64,000 bases of DNA from Flagellimonas amphidinii. GTDB lineage: Bacteria > Bacteroidota > Bacteroidia > Flavobacteriales > Flavobacteriaceae. The translations under genes were made by a program, and so were the position numbers. The notes beneath the pieces were generated by a model that saw nothing but the letters and a program-made list of their open reading frames with translations, had not been told where the DNA came from and did no database searches. The stretch is from positions 155,453 through 219,452 of the forward strand of contig NZ_JABFNN010000023.1 of NCBI RefSeq assembly GCF_013090115.1, written 5' to 3'. Below are positions 18,367-27,396 of the stretch, piece by piece (within the stretch, counting starts at the first letter, position 1; each line of letters starts with the position of its first letter).

Positions 18367-18391
18367 AAAGTGTCAGTTCAACTGACACTTT
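18367..18391. promoter_or_regulatory. 25-base perfect palindrome upstream of the integrase
   Basis: AAAGTGTCAGTT and AACTGACACTTT flank a single C. It lies 80 bases before the integrase start. No T tract follows, so an operator or a recombination-protein site is more likely than a terminator. The half site GTCAGTT occurs once more at 18352-18358. Confidence 0.6.
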
Positions 18392-18470
18392 GCCTAAATG
18401 ATCTTATTGAACTGGTATAGTTGATTTGACTTTCGTCTCGATGAATGTTTAATTTTTAAAGACGACAACT

Positions 18471-19727
18471 ATGCGTACAAAAAACACCTTTTCCATTCTT
18501 TTTTGGGCCGACCAAAAAAAGGCCAAAAACAACGAAGCATTAATCTATGCTAGAATAACGGTTAACCAAAAACGGGTAAACATTAGCTTAAAATGTAAAG
18601 CGAACCTTGACAATTGGGATGTAAAAGCCAAAAGAGCTATTGGAAGTTCTAAAGAGTCCAAACAAATCAATAAATACTTAGCACAAGTTGAAACGTCTCT
18701 ATTTCAGTGCTATAGTGACTTAAATTTGAAAGGAGAACTGGTAACGGCCAGCTTGGTCAAAGCAAAATATCTTAATGAAGATAGCGACTCAAATACTCTT
18801 CAAGAAATTCTAAAATATCATAATCAAAAAATTGAAAAAACACTAGCTCCTGGGACCATTAGAAATTTCGGCATCAGTGAAAATTATATCAATCGCTTTT
18901 TACAACAAAAACTAAAGACCTCAGACGTTTTCTTAAGACAGCTCAATTACAAATTTATATCAGATTTCGAAACTTTTTTGATTGGATATTATCCAAAGGG
19001 GCACCCGAAAGCGATGAGCCATAATACTGTGATGAAGCATCTTCAAAGACTTAGAAAGATTGTGACTTTGGCCTATCATTTAGAATGGATAGACAAAGAT
19101 CCATTTGTAAGATGGAAACCCACCTTTGAGACAAAGCAACGTGAATTTTTAAGTGCCAATGAACTTTCTAATCTAGAAACGTATACATTTCCATTGGAAC
19201 GACTGGATAGGGTTCGTGATTTGTTTGTTTTTAGTTGTTACACTGGAATTAGCTATGCGGATATCATCAAGTTAACGGTAGATAATATTGTCTTGGGAAT
19301 GGACGGTAGCAAATGGATTTACACCAAAAGGCAAAAAACAAAAACACCCGTTAAAATCCCCTTATTGGACAAAGCAGAATCTATCATTGAAAAGTATGCT
19401 GAGAATCCAATTACCATTGTTTCTGAAACATTACTCCCAGTACTTACCAATGAAAAAATCAATTTGTATCTCAAGGAAATAGCTGATGCAGTAGGGATTA
19501 AAAAGAACCTGACCTTTCATATGGCCCGACATACATTTGCAACAACCGTTACTTTATCCAATGGGGTTCCCATAGAAACCGTATCAAAATTGTTAGGGCA
19601 TACTAAAATTGCCACTACACAAATTTATGCTAGGGTACTTGATAGAAAACTCAGTGATGATATGAATGCGCTACGAATGAAATTAAACCCTAAGAAGGAA
19701 GAAAAAGGAAATTCAGCTTCATCTTAA
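18471..19727 (+). CDS. int: Tyrosine integrase, CTnDOT type
   Basis: A 418-residue site-specific recombinase. The N-terminal arm-binding domain ('FSILFWADQKKAKN'), SAM-like core-binding domain (about 105-210) and catalytic domain are in the usual order. Catalytic residues seen: H350-x-x-R353 in 'HMARHTF', H377 in 'LLGHTKIATT' and nucleophile Y386. The first Arg of the RKHRH set is replaced by Ser261 in 'YTGISYADI', as known for IntDOT (Ser259). The start ATG 18471 gives the IntDOT-like length. Its end overlaps traN by 9 bases, convergently. Confidence 0.95.
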   Translation: MRTKNTFSILFWADQKKAKNNEALIYARITVNQKRVNISLKCKANLDNWDVKAKRAIGSSKESKQINKYLAQVETSLFQCYSDLNLKGELVTASLVKAKYLNEDSDSNTLQEILKYHNQKIEKTLAPGTIRNFGISENYINRFLQQKLKTSDVFLRQLNYKFISDFETFLIGYYPKGHPKAMSHNTVMKHLQRLRKIVTLAYHLEWIDKDPFVRWKPTFETKQREFLSANELSNLETYTFPLERLDRVRDLFVFSCYTGISYADIIKLTVDNIVLGMDGSKWIYTKRQKTKTPVKIPLLDKAESIIEKYAENPITIVSETLLPVLTNEKINLYLKEIADAVGIKKNLTFHMARHTFATTVTLSNGVPIETVSKLLGHTKIATTQIYARVLDRKLSDDMNALRMKLNPKKEEKGNSASS

Positions 19728-20501
19728 AAGCTGGATTTTCCTTTCTCCATTCAGTTCTTTAAGCTCAACCATCAATTTTTTATCATCACCCAATACAAAC
19801 TTGGGCAATACGTATACAAAACGTTGGGTCTGGCCATGGGACACAGAATTGGGCATTTCATATTTATAATCAGCTTTTACAAGGAGCTTTTGGTAAGAAG
19901 CCTTACGTTTTTTGTTGCCGTTAACTCTGTAGACATTTAAGTAATCTACCCCAAAATCAATTTCCGACTTGTTCTTGATTTCTAATACTAGGTAAACCTC
20001 AGAAGCATTATACACCATCTTCTGCAACTGTAATTTAATGCCTTTTCTTCTCTTAGTTGCTATAGGACCAGAATCTGATTTCAATAAGTGATTACTGAAT
20101 TTTCTGAAATAATCTTTCCTGTCAAGTGGTTGTGCGACTGGTTTTTGTTTCAAAGTTAGAGGTCGTTCACTGCCGATACTTTCGTTAGATGTAATGAAGT
20201 AATTCAGCCTTGGCAACTTCTCCTTATACTTCAAAATATAGGAATAGACCTGACCATTTTTGGTTACCGTAAGCAAGTTGCTCTCGGTTCCTGGAGTGGC
20301 TTGCAGCAAACCAAAGTATTGCTCTTTTTCTCTGTTGTACGTAAACACAAAATTGGATGTTCCTGTAATTCCCTGGCGAATAGGTTCTGGAAAAAACAGG
20401 ACTACATTCTTTTTATCGTTGGCGTATATGGTATCCAATGTTTGTTGGGCAGCTACAAGGTTTGTGAACAGTGCTATTGTAATTATGATCATAGTTTTCA
20501 T
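19719..20501 (-). CDS. traN: Conjugative transfer protein TraN (DUF4138)
   Basis: A 260-residue exported protein (signal 'IITIALFTNLVAAQQ'). The body, with 'VVLFFPEPIRQGITGTSNF' near the N-terminus and 'RFVYVLPKFVLGDDKKL' near the end, matches DUF4138/TraN, the VirB9-like outer subunit of Bacteroidetes conjugation channels. The last tra gene of the operon; it overlaps traM by 4 bases. Confidence 0.9.
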   Translation of the reverse strand: MKTMIIITIALFTNLVAAQQTLDTIYANDKKNVVLFFPEPIRQGITGTSNFVFTYNREKEQYFGLLQATPGTESNLLTVTKNGQVYSYILKYKEKLPRLNYFITSNESIGSERPLTLKQKPVAQPLDRKDYFRKFSNHLLKSDSGPIATKRRKGIKLQLQKMVYNASEVYLVLEIKNKSEIDFGVDYLNVYRVNGNKKRKASYQKLLVKADYKYEMPNSVSHGQTQRFVYVLPKFVLGDDKKLMVELKELNGERKIQLLR

Positions 20502-21427
20502 AGGATAGGTTTTAGAATGAGTTGGTAATTATCGGTTACGGTAACCTTTACAGTTCGGTTATTACGTTGGAATATCCTTTTAATTCCGCTTACTTGTGGA
20601 ACGCCAACGATATTGATATCATCCACAATATCTCCGACGACTTCCTGTCTGGCTTCTGCTCTAAAGCTGTTCTCTATGTAGATGCCCTCGCTTCCGTCCT
20701 GAAGGTCAAAAGCATTTAGTTTGACAGGTTTGTGATTGATATTTTCAATTTCTATGATGGTTCGATTAGGCTTAAAACTTACGAAACCATAAATAGGTGT
20801 ATTTCTTCGGACAGTATTACCATTGATGAGTGCATCTTTGGTCAATCGCATTTGCAAACGATAATTGTTCCGTACCGTTTGTGTGCCATCTACCCGAACA
20901 TAGATAAAGTCATCGGTATTTTGAGAAATTATATTTTCGTTTTCTATAGGGTGTGAAGCGAAAAAGAGTTGATGCTCCAACCCTAATTCTTTGGATGCAA
21001 TGTCACTTTCTTTCTTTGCGATTTTGGATGTGGAATCCTTTTGAACTACTGCTGAAGGAAGAGTAGGTTTTGGGTTTCTATAACTTCGGTCAGAATAGCT
21101 TATGCGCCCTTCATTATAGATACTATCCACAATTCGCATCTTTTCTTTATCCAATAAATCGGGGTCATACACTCCTGTGGAATCCAATAAACACTCATCA
21201 TAAATACTAGGAGCATTGTTTTGTCGTACTTCTTTTAGGTCGTCCAGGGCTTCTAACTTAGAATCGTATTCCTTTTGCCCATCTTCCAATTCTGGAACTG
21301 GAATTTGATTGTTTTCAATTGTTGGTTCTTCTTCATCTCCTAACACAATCACTGCATAGGAGCCAATAAAGAGCACCACGCATAAAATAATGGCAGCGAA
21401 CACGATTTTATTCTTCTCTATCTTCAT
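20498..21427 (-). CDS. traM: Conjugative transfer protein TraM
   Basis: A 309-residue inner-membrane protein. One N-terminal transmembrane segment (residues about 8-30) is followed by an acidic, low-complexity periplasmic linker and a C-terminal domain with 'VRVDGTQTVRNNYRLQMRLT' and 'GIYIENSFRAEARQEVVGDI'. This is the TraM family, the VirB10-like scaffold. Its start overlaps the traK stop by 20 bases. Confidence 0.9.
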   Translation of the reverse strand: MKIEKNKIVFAAIILCVVLFIGSYAVIVLGDEEEPTIENNQIPVPELEDGQKEYDSKLEALDDLKEVRQNNAPSIYDECLLDSTGVYDPDLLDKEKMRIVDSIYNEGRISYSDRSYRNPKPTLPSAVVQKDSTSKIAKKESDIASKELGLEHQLFFASHPIENENIISQNTDDFIYVRVDGTQTVRNNYRLQMRLTKDALINGNTVRRNTPIYGFVSFKPNRTIIEIENINHKPVKLNAFDLQDGSEGIYIENSFRAEARQEVVGDIVDDINIVGVPQVSGIKRIFQRNNRTVKVTVTDNYQLILKPIL

Positions 21428-22055
21428 TTGAGTGAGTTTTTAAATGTTCATTATCGACTTTTTTAAGTTTGTTTTCAAAAAAGTTGGTTATCAATAATCC
21501 GTGGGTATTGTTAGGAAAGTTTCTATCCACATGGATAATATTTCCCGTTGTTGTTAATTCATAAATATCGATTATCGACCCACGATTGATTTCAAAAATG
21601 ACAGTAGTTTCAAATCGATAAGGTTCTTGTTGGATATCGATTTTCGATTCAATTTTCAAGACTTTCTGCACTAAGGAATATTGCAATAATCGATTGTAGA
21701 CGCCATCAGCTTTTTTCTGTCTGTACAATGCATCCACAGAACTATTCCCTAGCCATAAAGCTTTCTCCAGGTTCTTTTCATAATTGCTCGCATCGATGTG
21801 ATAGAAATAAGTATGAAACAGTTCTAAATGCGATAATATTTCTACTTCCAAGTTTTCATTTTGCTGTACCATTTTAAGGGGAATGACACTACCATCCGAA
21901 TTGACCACAAAGGCATTATTGATGGATTCTTTGTGAAGTTTTATGACCATAAGTACGGAGATAACACAAGCTAAAACTGCTCCAATAACGACTGCCAAAA
22001 CAATGAATCGGTTCAAGCGGAGTACGTTGTAAATATTTTGATAGGGTGTTTTCAT
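21408..22055 (-). CDS. traK: Conjugative transfer protein TraK
   Basis: A 215-residue, VirB8-like inner-membrane protein. One transmembrane helix at about residues 16-38 ('FIVLAVVIGAVLACVISVLM') is followed by a periplasmic domain with 'LELFHTYFYHIDASNYEKNL' and 'KALWLGNSSVDALYRQK', both typical of TraK. It lies between traJ and traM, as in CTnDOT, but without a visible traL. Confidence 0.93.
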   Translation of the reverse strand: MKTPYQNIYNVLRLNRFIVLAVVIGAVLACVISVLMVIKLHKESINNAFVVNSDGSVIPLKMVQQNENLEVEILSHLELFHTYFYHIDASNYEKNLEKALWLGNSSVDALYRQKKADGVYNRLLQYSLVQKVLKIESKIDIQQEPYRFETTVIFEINRGSIIDIYELTTTGNIIHVDRNFPNNTHGLLITNFFENKLKKVDNEHLKTHSNEDREE

Positions 22056-22089
22056 TTTTTAAGTTTTGATTGGATTTGTCAAATGTGCC

Positions 22090-22932
22090 TTAGGCACCGG
22101 AAAAGAGTTTAAAGACGAATGATGTCGCCCTACGGTAGAGCTTGAATTTGAGTAACACGATAAATCCAATGGAGCCAAATTGAAGCAATGGTGCAAAAAA
22201 TGTACTGCCCCAATCCGTTCCAAAGAGGGTATTCCAAAAGTTGGTGTTGATTTCCGTATAAAGGTTATTTACAAATACATTGACCAGAAAAAAGGCAGGC
22301 ACCAACATATAAACCCCAGCATAGAGTTTAAAGAAGTTGTAAGCCAATGAACGGAACTTTTCAAATACGGCAAGACTTATCACCAAAGGGAAGAAAGCCT
22401 GCATGATACCCAACAGAAAGAAACGTTCTGCCAAGAATAAGGGATAGATGAACAAATCCAATAGCCATAGAAATATCCCAATGATAAAAGCCAACATCTT
22501 TAATCCGTACAGCGGTGTTACCAGGGCCTCATACAACATGGCCATTGCTTTTTTGGCGGCTTCCAATGCGCCCACATCCTGTTCCAAATCGATGTCCTGC
22601 ATCTGTAACGGGAGGAGCGCAGGAGCCGTGTCCCGATATTGGGTTTCGATAGCCACCAGAATGGCATCAAAAACATTTAATACCTGTGTTGAGAAAATGA
22701 CCAGAATGACCACCGCAAAATTCTTTGCCAGTTCTGCTGGAGTTAGTCCCCAGGTATACCCCTCGTTATTGGCAACACCTTCGTTGTATTTTTTAAGGAT
22801 ATTGATGAGAAAGAACAGAATGGCCAGCGTCTTCATCCCCGTAATGGTGTACTGCGAGAAGTCACTGTTCTTGATGGTGGCAAATACCGCATCAACATAT
22901 TCCAACCCTATGCTTAAAGTTATCCCTGACAT
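22090..22932 (-). CDS. traJ: Conjugative transfer protein TraJ
   Basis: A polytopic inner-membrane protein of about 280 residues with some six hydrophobic segments, VirB6-like. The text 'WGLTPAELAKNFAVVILVIF' and 'FLAERFFLLGIMQAFFPLVI' is characteristic of TraJ. ATG 22932 is preferred; an in-frame TTG one codon earlier also exists. The traI stop lies 3 bases upstream. Confidence 0.92.
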   Translation of the reverse strand: MSGITLSIGLEYVDAVFATIKNSDFSQYTITGMKTLAILFFLINILKKYNEGVANNEGYTWGLTPAELAKNFAVVILVIFSTQVLNVFDAILVAIETQYRDTAPALLPLQMQDIDLEQDVGALEAAKKAMAMLYEALVTPLYGLKMLAFIIGIFLWLLDLFIYPLFLAERFFLLGIMQAFFPLVISLAVFEKFRSLAYNFFKLYAGVYMLVPAFFLVNVFVNNLYTEINTNFWNTLFGTDWGSTFFAPLLQFGSIGFIVLLKFKLYRRATSFVFKLFSGA

Positions 22933-22935
22933 CAA

Positions 22936-23517
22936 TTAAATTTTTGCTTTCCTGCCGTTGATAACGGCCTGCATTTCACGAAAGGCGATAATCTCACGAT
23001 AGCGTTTGGTCTTGGCTTCAATCTCAGCCACCATTTCTTTGGATTTCAATTCCATGTCCTTTAGGACTTCTGCACGCTCAGCATCGGTCATTTTAAGGTT
23101 ATCACTGGAAAGAATCTGGTCGATATAGTCCAGTCCATCAATGGAGTTTTCAATGATGGAATTGAAGGATTCCGAGACCCGATTCACTTCATCGGGTTTG
23201 ATATAGGGTGAATTGAGAATTTCCCTTAAATCATCTTGAACGATATCGAAGAGCCTCTGGTTGTTCTTAGCTAATTCTTTTACGGCCTTAAGCTGTTTAA
23301 TCACACTATTGACCTTATCTATATTCTCCTTCTGTTGTTTTAAAAATTTTACGGTCTTTAATAGTTGTGCGGTTTGTTTACCTGACTCCAACAACGATTT
23401 CATAAAGGAAATAAAGTTGGTATTGTCATAAACAGGCATTCCCTGGCCCGTAGCACGAGTAGGCAATAAAATGATTATGGCAAATGCTAATACTAGGATT
23501 TTGATTTTGTTCTTCAT
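22936..23517 (-). CDS. traI: Conjugative transfer protein TraI (DUF4141)
   Basis: A 193-residue exported protein: signal ending near 'LLPTRATGQG', then long amphipathic helices ('LKTVKFLKQQKENIDKVNSV') likely forming coiled coils. It resembles the DUF4141/TraI family, a VirB5-like component. Sits between traG and traJ as in other Bacteroidetes elements. Not the F-plasmid TraI relaxase, despite the shared name. Confidence 0.85.
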   Translation of the reverse strand: MKNKIKILVLAFAIIILLPTRATGQGMPVYDNTNFISFMKSLLESGKQTAQLLKTVKFLKQQKENIDKVNSVIKQLKAVKELAKNNQRLFDIVQDDLREILNSPYIKPDEVNRVSESFNSIIENSIDGLDYIDQILSSDNLKMTDAERAEVLKDMELKSKEMVAEIEAKTKRYREIIAFREMQAVINGRKAKI

Positions 23518-23535
23518 GGTTCTCGTTTTTTTGAT

Positions 23536-25938
23536 TTATAATTGTTTAATGAATGTTTTTATAGCTTCTTCCATATTATTGGTGCTATTATAAATGGCCA
23601 TTATGGCCTCGCTTTCTTTGCCGTCCGTGAGGTAGGCAGCATACACTTCTTTGGGTACTTCAAGGCGAAAAATGTTGCTCTCCTTTCCAATTTTGATGAA
23701 CATTTCCGTGTACTTTCTATCCCCCGTAAGGTTGTTGCGAATGGACTTTAATTGGTTTAAATCGTGGCTTGATAGGTTCAATCGCTTTTGAAGTTCTTCG
23801 TATCCCTTTTCATTCCGAAGACTGTAAATAACCTGTGTATTCTCCAGAATACTGGCCGATGTGGAATTGTTCGGCAATTGGTTAATGGATTGCAGAATAA
23901 TACCAATAGCTCCATTTTGTTTTCGGATAGCCTGGTAATAGAATTCCACGCTTTCCAGAACATTATCAAACTTCAGTTGTTTGGCAAACTCATCAAAAAG
24001 GATAATTCCCCGTTCGGAACGGTTTCTCCAGATGGTTCTTTGGATAGCTGATTTGATAAGCTTCAGCATAACAGAAAGGATTTCCTTATTGTCTTTCACT
24101 TCATCCAGTTCAAAGACAATCATTCGCTTATCCTCGATTTTATAGGTCTGGTCTTCACTCACATTAAATAGGAAGCTGTACAAACCACCATCCACATATT
24201 CAGAAAGGATATGCAGGAAGTTGTAAACACTAAAATGCTCTTCCCTTATACTAAGAGCCTCTATGAGGCTATCTTTTTTATCGTCTATAAATTGATACAA
24301 AGAAGCTAGTGAATGATTTAAACGGATGTGTTTATAATAATGCAGTAGTACTTTTTTAATGGCAACTTCTTTAGCTTTTGAAACCTGGTTACCTTCAGCC
24401 AACAGTTCCAAAAGGAAAATGGCGAGGTCTTCCAATCGCTCAGGGGTCAAATCCGCTTCATTGGAAATGTAAAAGGGATTGATACCCAAATTCTTTCCCT
24501 GCTCATATCTCAGAATAATATGGTCATCGGGATAGAGCTTGGCAAACTTGGAATACGAACCTCCCAAATCGATAATGACCAGTCGGACTTGCTGCTCGAA
24601 ATACTGACGAAGTATATTATTGGCTAAAAAGGATTTACCTTCCCCTGTTGGGGCGAAAATGGCAAAGTTTCTGGCTTTGATGCGTTTCTTTTGCTCGTCC
24701 CATACATCTTTTAAAACGGGAATATTGTATTGCCTGTCATTGAAAATGATACCCTGCCCATCTGATTTGTAATTGCTGTTATTGATGTACAGACACAACG
24801 CATGCTTTAAAGCGGTGACGTACAAATCCTCATTGGAGAAGTTGGAACTGAAACAACAATAAGAGTTAAGAAAATAGTGCTTTCGTTCTTCACCTTTTGG
24901 GTAATAGGGAACTATGTCCAGCTCCTTGAATTCGGTCTTTATTTTTGAGGCAATAGTTTTTAGCTGTCCGGCTTCTGGCGACCAGAAAACAATGTTGAGA
25001 TGCCCACGTATAATTCTTGAACTGTCGTCTTCATTAATTTTAGCAACAATGGTTTCAATTTTCCTTTGAATGACTTTGTTCTGTGTTCCGAAGTTGGAAC
25101 TCTTACTGAGTTCTTCAATTTTTTTGTCCAGAAGCTTTCTCCATTTGTGTTTGTCATCGAGGTAAATGATTTGGTTGATGATATGGTTTTCATTTAGGTT
25201 CAATCCCAATCCATCAATAAAGCCTTGATGGAATACAAAATCATCAGAAGTGAATTTATCATTGGTTTTACTGCTTTGTAACGCATCACCAAAACAGAGT
25301 TCGCTATTTACCGCCAATACATCAAAATGGTTTTCTCCAATTTCAATTGCTGATTTTTTCAATTGAACATCCGTATCAAAACCTTCATTAAACCCGTTGA
25401 AATAGGCATTTGTAAGCTCTAAAATTTCGTCCTCTTTTAGTTGTCTCAGGGACACCCTGCGGCTGTTATTGATAAAGGAAACCGCATCATTTACCGAAGC
25501 AATAAACTCTTGTACATTATGGTCCAGTTGTTTGTGAATGCCCTTTCCCACCTTACGGAACGGATTGGTAAACTTGGAAGCGTTCAAAGCTTTACCCAAA
25601 GGCAGTGTGAAGTACAAATAGGATTGATGCGTGAGACATTCCCGCCCTTTAAAATGACGATAGGTTGCCTTTTCTAAAAAGCTTTTGTTTGGTAGATTGT
25701 CTGCCTCATAGCTATTTTTTTTGTAGATATCCTGCTTATGGATAACCGTACTTATCGGTAGGGATTTGAATGCCTGAAACCAAGAGCCGTGTATGTCCTC
25801 AAAATCTTTTTCGGATAGGGAATAGATTTCTGGTAAATCTGCTTTATAACACAATATTACATTGCCATTACTGGCAAAAACGATATGCTTTTCTATGCTC
25901 AGGATAGGATGGTATGCGGATAGGTTAATTTTCTTCAT
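23536..25938 (-). CDS. traG: TraG, VirB4-type conjugation ATPase
   Basis: An 800-residue ATPase that powers the transfer channel. Walker A 'APTGEGKSFLAN' is at about residue 425 and Walker B 'GIILFDEFAKQL' at about 645. 'AIGIILQSINQLPNN' follows as in VirB4/TraG proteins. The N-terminal half matches the family's TraG-N region ('HPILSIEKHIVFASNGNVIL'). The largest tra gene; it overlaps traF by 14 bases. Confidence 0.96.
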   Translation of the reverse strand: MKKINLSAYHPILSIEKHIVFASNGNVILCYKADLPEIYSLSEKDFEDIHGSWFQAFKSLPISTVIHKQDIYKKNSYEADNLPNKSFLEKATYRHFKGRECLTHQSYLYFTLPLGKALNASKFTNPFRKVGKGIHKQLDHNVQEFIASVNDAVSFINNSRRVSLRQLKEDEILELTNAYFNGFNEGFDTDVQLKKSAIEIGENHFDVLAVNSELCFGDALQSSKTNDKFTSDDFVFHQGFIDGLGLNLNENHIINQIIYLDDKHKWRKLLDKKIEELSKSSNFGTQNKVIQRKIETIVAKINEDDSSRIIRGHLNIVFWSPEAGQLKTIASKIKTEFKELDIVPYYPKGEERKHYFLNSYCCFSSNFSNEDLYVTALKHALCLYINNSNYKSDGQGIIFNDRQYNIPVLKDVWDEQKKRIKARNFAIFAPTGEGKSFLANNILRQYFEQQVRLVIIDLGGSYSKFAKLYPDDHIILRYEQGKNLGINPFYISNEADLTPERLEDLAIFLLELLAEGNQVSKAKEVAIKKVLLHYYKHIRLNHSLASLYQFIDDKKDSLIEALSIREEHFSVYNFLHILSEYVDGGLYSFLFNVSEDQTYKIEDKRMIVFELDEVKDNKEILSVMLKLIKSAIQRTIWRNRSERGIILFDEFAKQLKFDNVLESVEFYYQAIRKQNGAIGIILQSINQLPNNSTSASILENTQVIYSLRNEKGYEELQKRLNLSSHDLNQLKSIRNNLTGDRKYTEMFIKIGKESNIFRLEVPKEVYAAYLTDGKESEAIMAIYNSTNNMEEAIKTFIKQL

Positions 25939-26209
25939 AATGCAATAGACTTTGCTTTTTGTTACTGATGGCGATTGGAAATACTTTTTTAAAATGCAGT
26001 AATGAGGGATGTTTGGTCAGTTGGGTCAATACCACATATAGACCTCCGTTAAAAAGGAATACCGATATGATGACCAAAAAGCTGAAGGAAAAGATGATAA
26101 ACAGCAATGACCCGATGACTGATGTCATCATCAAAGCGAACAATGAAATGGGCAATCCCATTATCACAGCTCGCTTTCGGATATCCTTATAGATTTCGTA
26201 GCGTTTCAT
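25925..26209 (-). CDS. traF: Conjugative transfer protein TraF (DUF4133)
   Basis: A 94-residue membrane protein with two hydrophobic segments (about residues 14-35 and 38-60) and the tail 'FPIAISNKKQSLLHYEEN'. This fits DUF4133, the VirB3-like partner of the TraG ATPase. It lies one base after traE and overlaps traG. Confidence 0.9.
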   Translation of the reverse strand: MKRYEIYKDIRKRAVIMGLPISLFALMMTSVIGSLLFIIFSFSFLVIISVFLFNGGLYVVLTQLTKHPSLLHFKKVFPIAISNKKQSLLHYEEN

Positions 26210-26210
26210 G

Positions 26211-26498
26211 CTACACTACAATGCCTATGAGATAGGTAAATATGCCCACTACCGCACCCGCAATAAGTACAAAGACCAATACACGGGTAATTCCTTTTTT
26301 AAGGTCTGCATTCTCACCAAAAAAGTGTCCTGCATTGAACAGAAAACCTATCAGAAAGATGACTCCCAGAATAATGGGAAAGATGGCTCTTATGGTATCG
26401 GAAACATCATTAACTGAGTCCTCGATACCTCCAATCTGGGCAAAAATGGTATTGGAAATGAGCAGTAAAAAAGCGGTCAGGAATAGTGTTTTTTTCAT
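26211..26498 (-). CDS. traE: Conjugative transfer protein TraE (DUF4134), pilin-like
   Basis: A 95-residue protein with a signal peptide ('LTAFLLLISNTIFAQ') and two later hydrophobic segments, as in VirB2-like DUF4134 proteins. The first gene of the leftward tra operon; no traA, B, C or D genes precede it here. A near-palindrome lies 63 bases upstream. Confidence 0.9.
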   Translation of the reverse strand: MKKTLFLTAFLLLISNTIFAQIGGIEDSVNDVSDTIRAIFPIILGVIFLIGFLFNAGHFFGENADLKKGITRVLVFVLIAGAVVGIFTYLIGIVV

Positions 26499-26560
26499 GT
26501 CGAAATTGATTTAAAATTTGTTGGATTTCGTTATTTGAAAAATACACTATATTAAACATC

Positions 26561-26583
26561 AAAATGCTGATAATCAGTATTTT
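26561..26583. promoter_or_regulatory. Operator-like near-palindrome between traE and amidase
   Basis: AAAATGCTGAT-A-ATCAGTATTTT: the two 11-base arms match at 10 positions. It lies in the 165-base gap between two divergent genes, so a regulator bound here could control both directions. The regulator is unknown. Confidence 0.5.
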
Positions 26584-26663
26584 GTGAATAAAATATTATT
26601 TATATCCAATTGATTTTCAATGCTGTGAATTGGCATCAATTTGTATGAAAAATTGAAACATCT

Positions 26664-27323
26664 ATGTTGATAACTCTAAAATTTTTGAATCGCCCAACGC
26701 TCAAAAACGTCAGTTTTATGATTTTACTGCTGAAAATGTGTTTGGTTTTTGGTCAGAAAAAAGTCGTGGTCATCGACCCTGGTCATGGTGGAATGGATTC
26801 GGGTGCTATCGGTGTAAATGGCATTTATGAAAAGGATGTGGTTTTGGATGTTGCCCAAGAGATTTTGAAACTGAACAAGTCCCTTTTTAACAACGAATTG
26901 GATATCTATTTGACCCGATATAATGATACCCTCATTTCCCTATCTGATAGAAGCCGATTGGCTAAAAGTTTAAAAGCGGATGTGTTTGTGTCTTTGCATT
27001 GTAATGCTTCCCAAAATACTTCTAGAGGAGTGGAAGTTTATGTGCATAATTCAGAAAGTTCAAACAGTAAAACGTCTTTTGCTCTTGGTGTTGCTGTCCT
27101 GAATGAAAACACCCAAAAACTTGGTTTTAAGAAACGGAGTGTGAAGTTTGCCAATTTTCAGGTGTTACGGGAAACTATTTCCTATTGTCCTTCTGTACTA
27201 GTAGAAATGGGGTTTATGACCGATACTGACGAAGCTGATTATTTTTTGGAAACAAGAAATATTAAGGCGTTGGCGTTGACTGTTTTGATGGGGGTTATGG
27301 GGTATTTAAATAATGGGTTGTGA
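26664..27323 (+). CDS. Exported N-acetylmuramoyl-L-alanine amidase
   Basis: A 219-residue Amidase_3 zinc enzyme that cuts the peptide from muramic acid in peptidoglycan. 'VVVIDPGHGGMDSGA' has the first zinc His, 'NGIYEKDVVL' the Glu, 'FVSLHCNAS' the second His and 'VLVEMGFMTD' the catalytic Glu. A hydrophobic N-terminal segment (about 16-31) is a likely signal. Placed at the head of the tra operon but facing away, it could open the wall for the channel. ATG 26718 is an alternative start. Confidence 0.93.
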   Translation: MLITLKFLNRPTLKNVSFMILLLKMCLVFGQKKVVVIDPGHGGMDSGAIGVNGIYEKDVVLDVAQEILKLNKSLFNNELDIYLTRYNDTLISLSDRSRLAKSLKADVFVSLHCNASQNTSRGVEVYVHNSESSNSKTSFALGVAVLNENTQKLGFKKRSVKFANFQVLRETISYCPSVLVEMGFMTDTDEADYFLETRNIKALALTVLMGVMGYLNNGL

Positions 27324-27396
27324 GGGAAGTTTTTATTGTAATTATGATTAGCTTATAAGTAAATTACGAAAGTATTTTACTAAGCCATTCTCAAAA

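Noticed and set aside
22936..23517. TraI as a relaxase
   Set aside because: The name is shared with the F-plasmid relaxase, but this is a small exported DUF4141 protein without a His motif.
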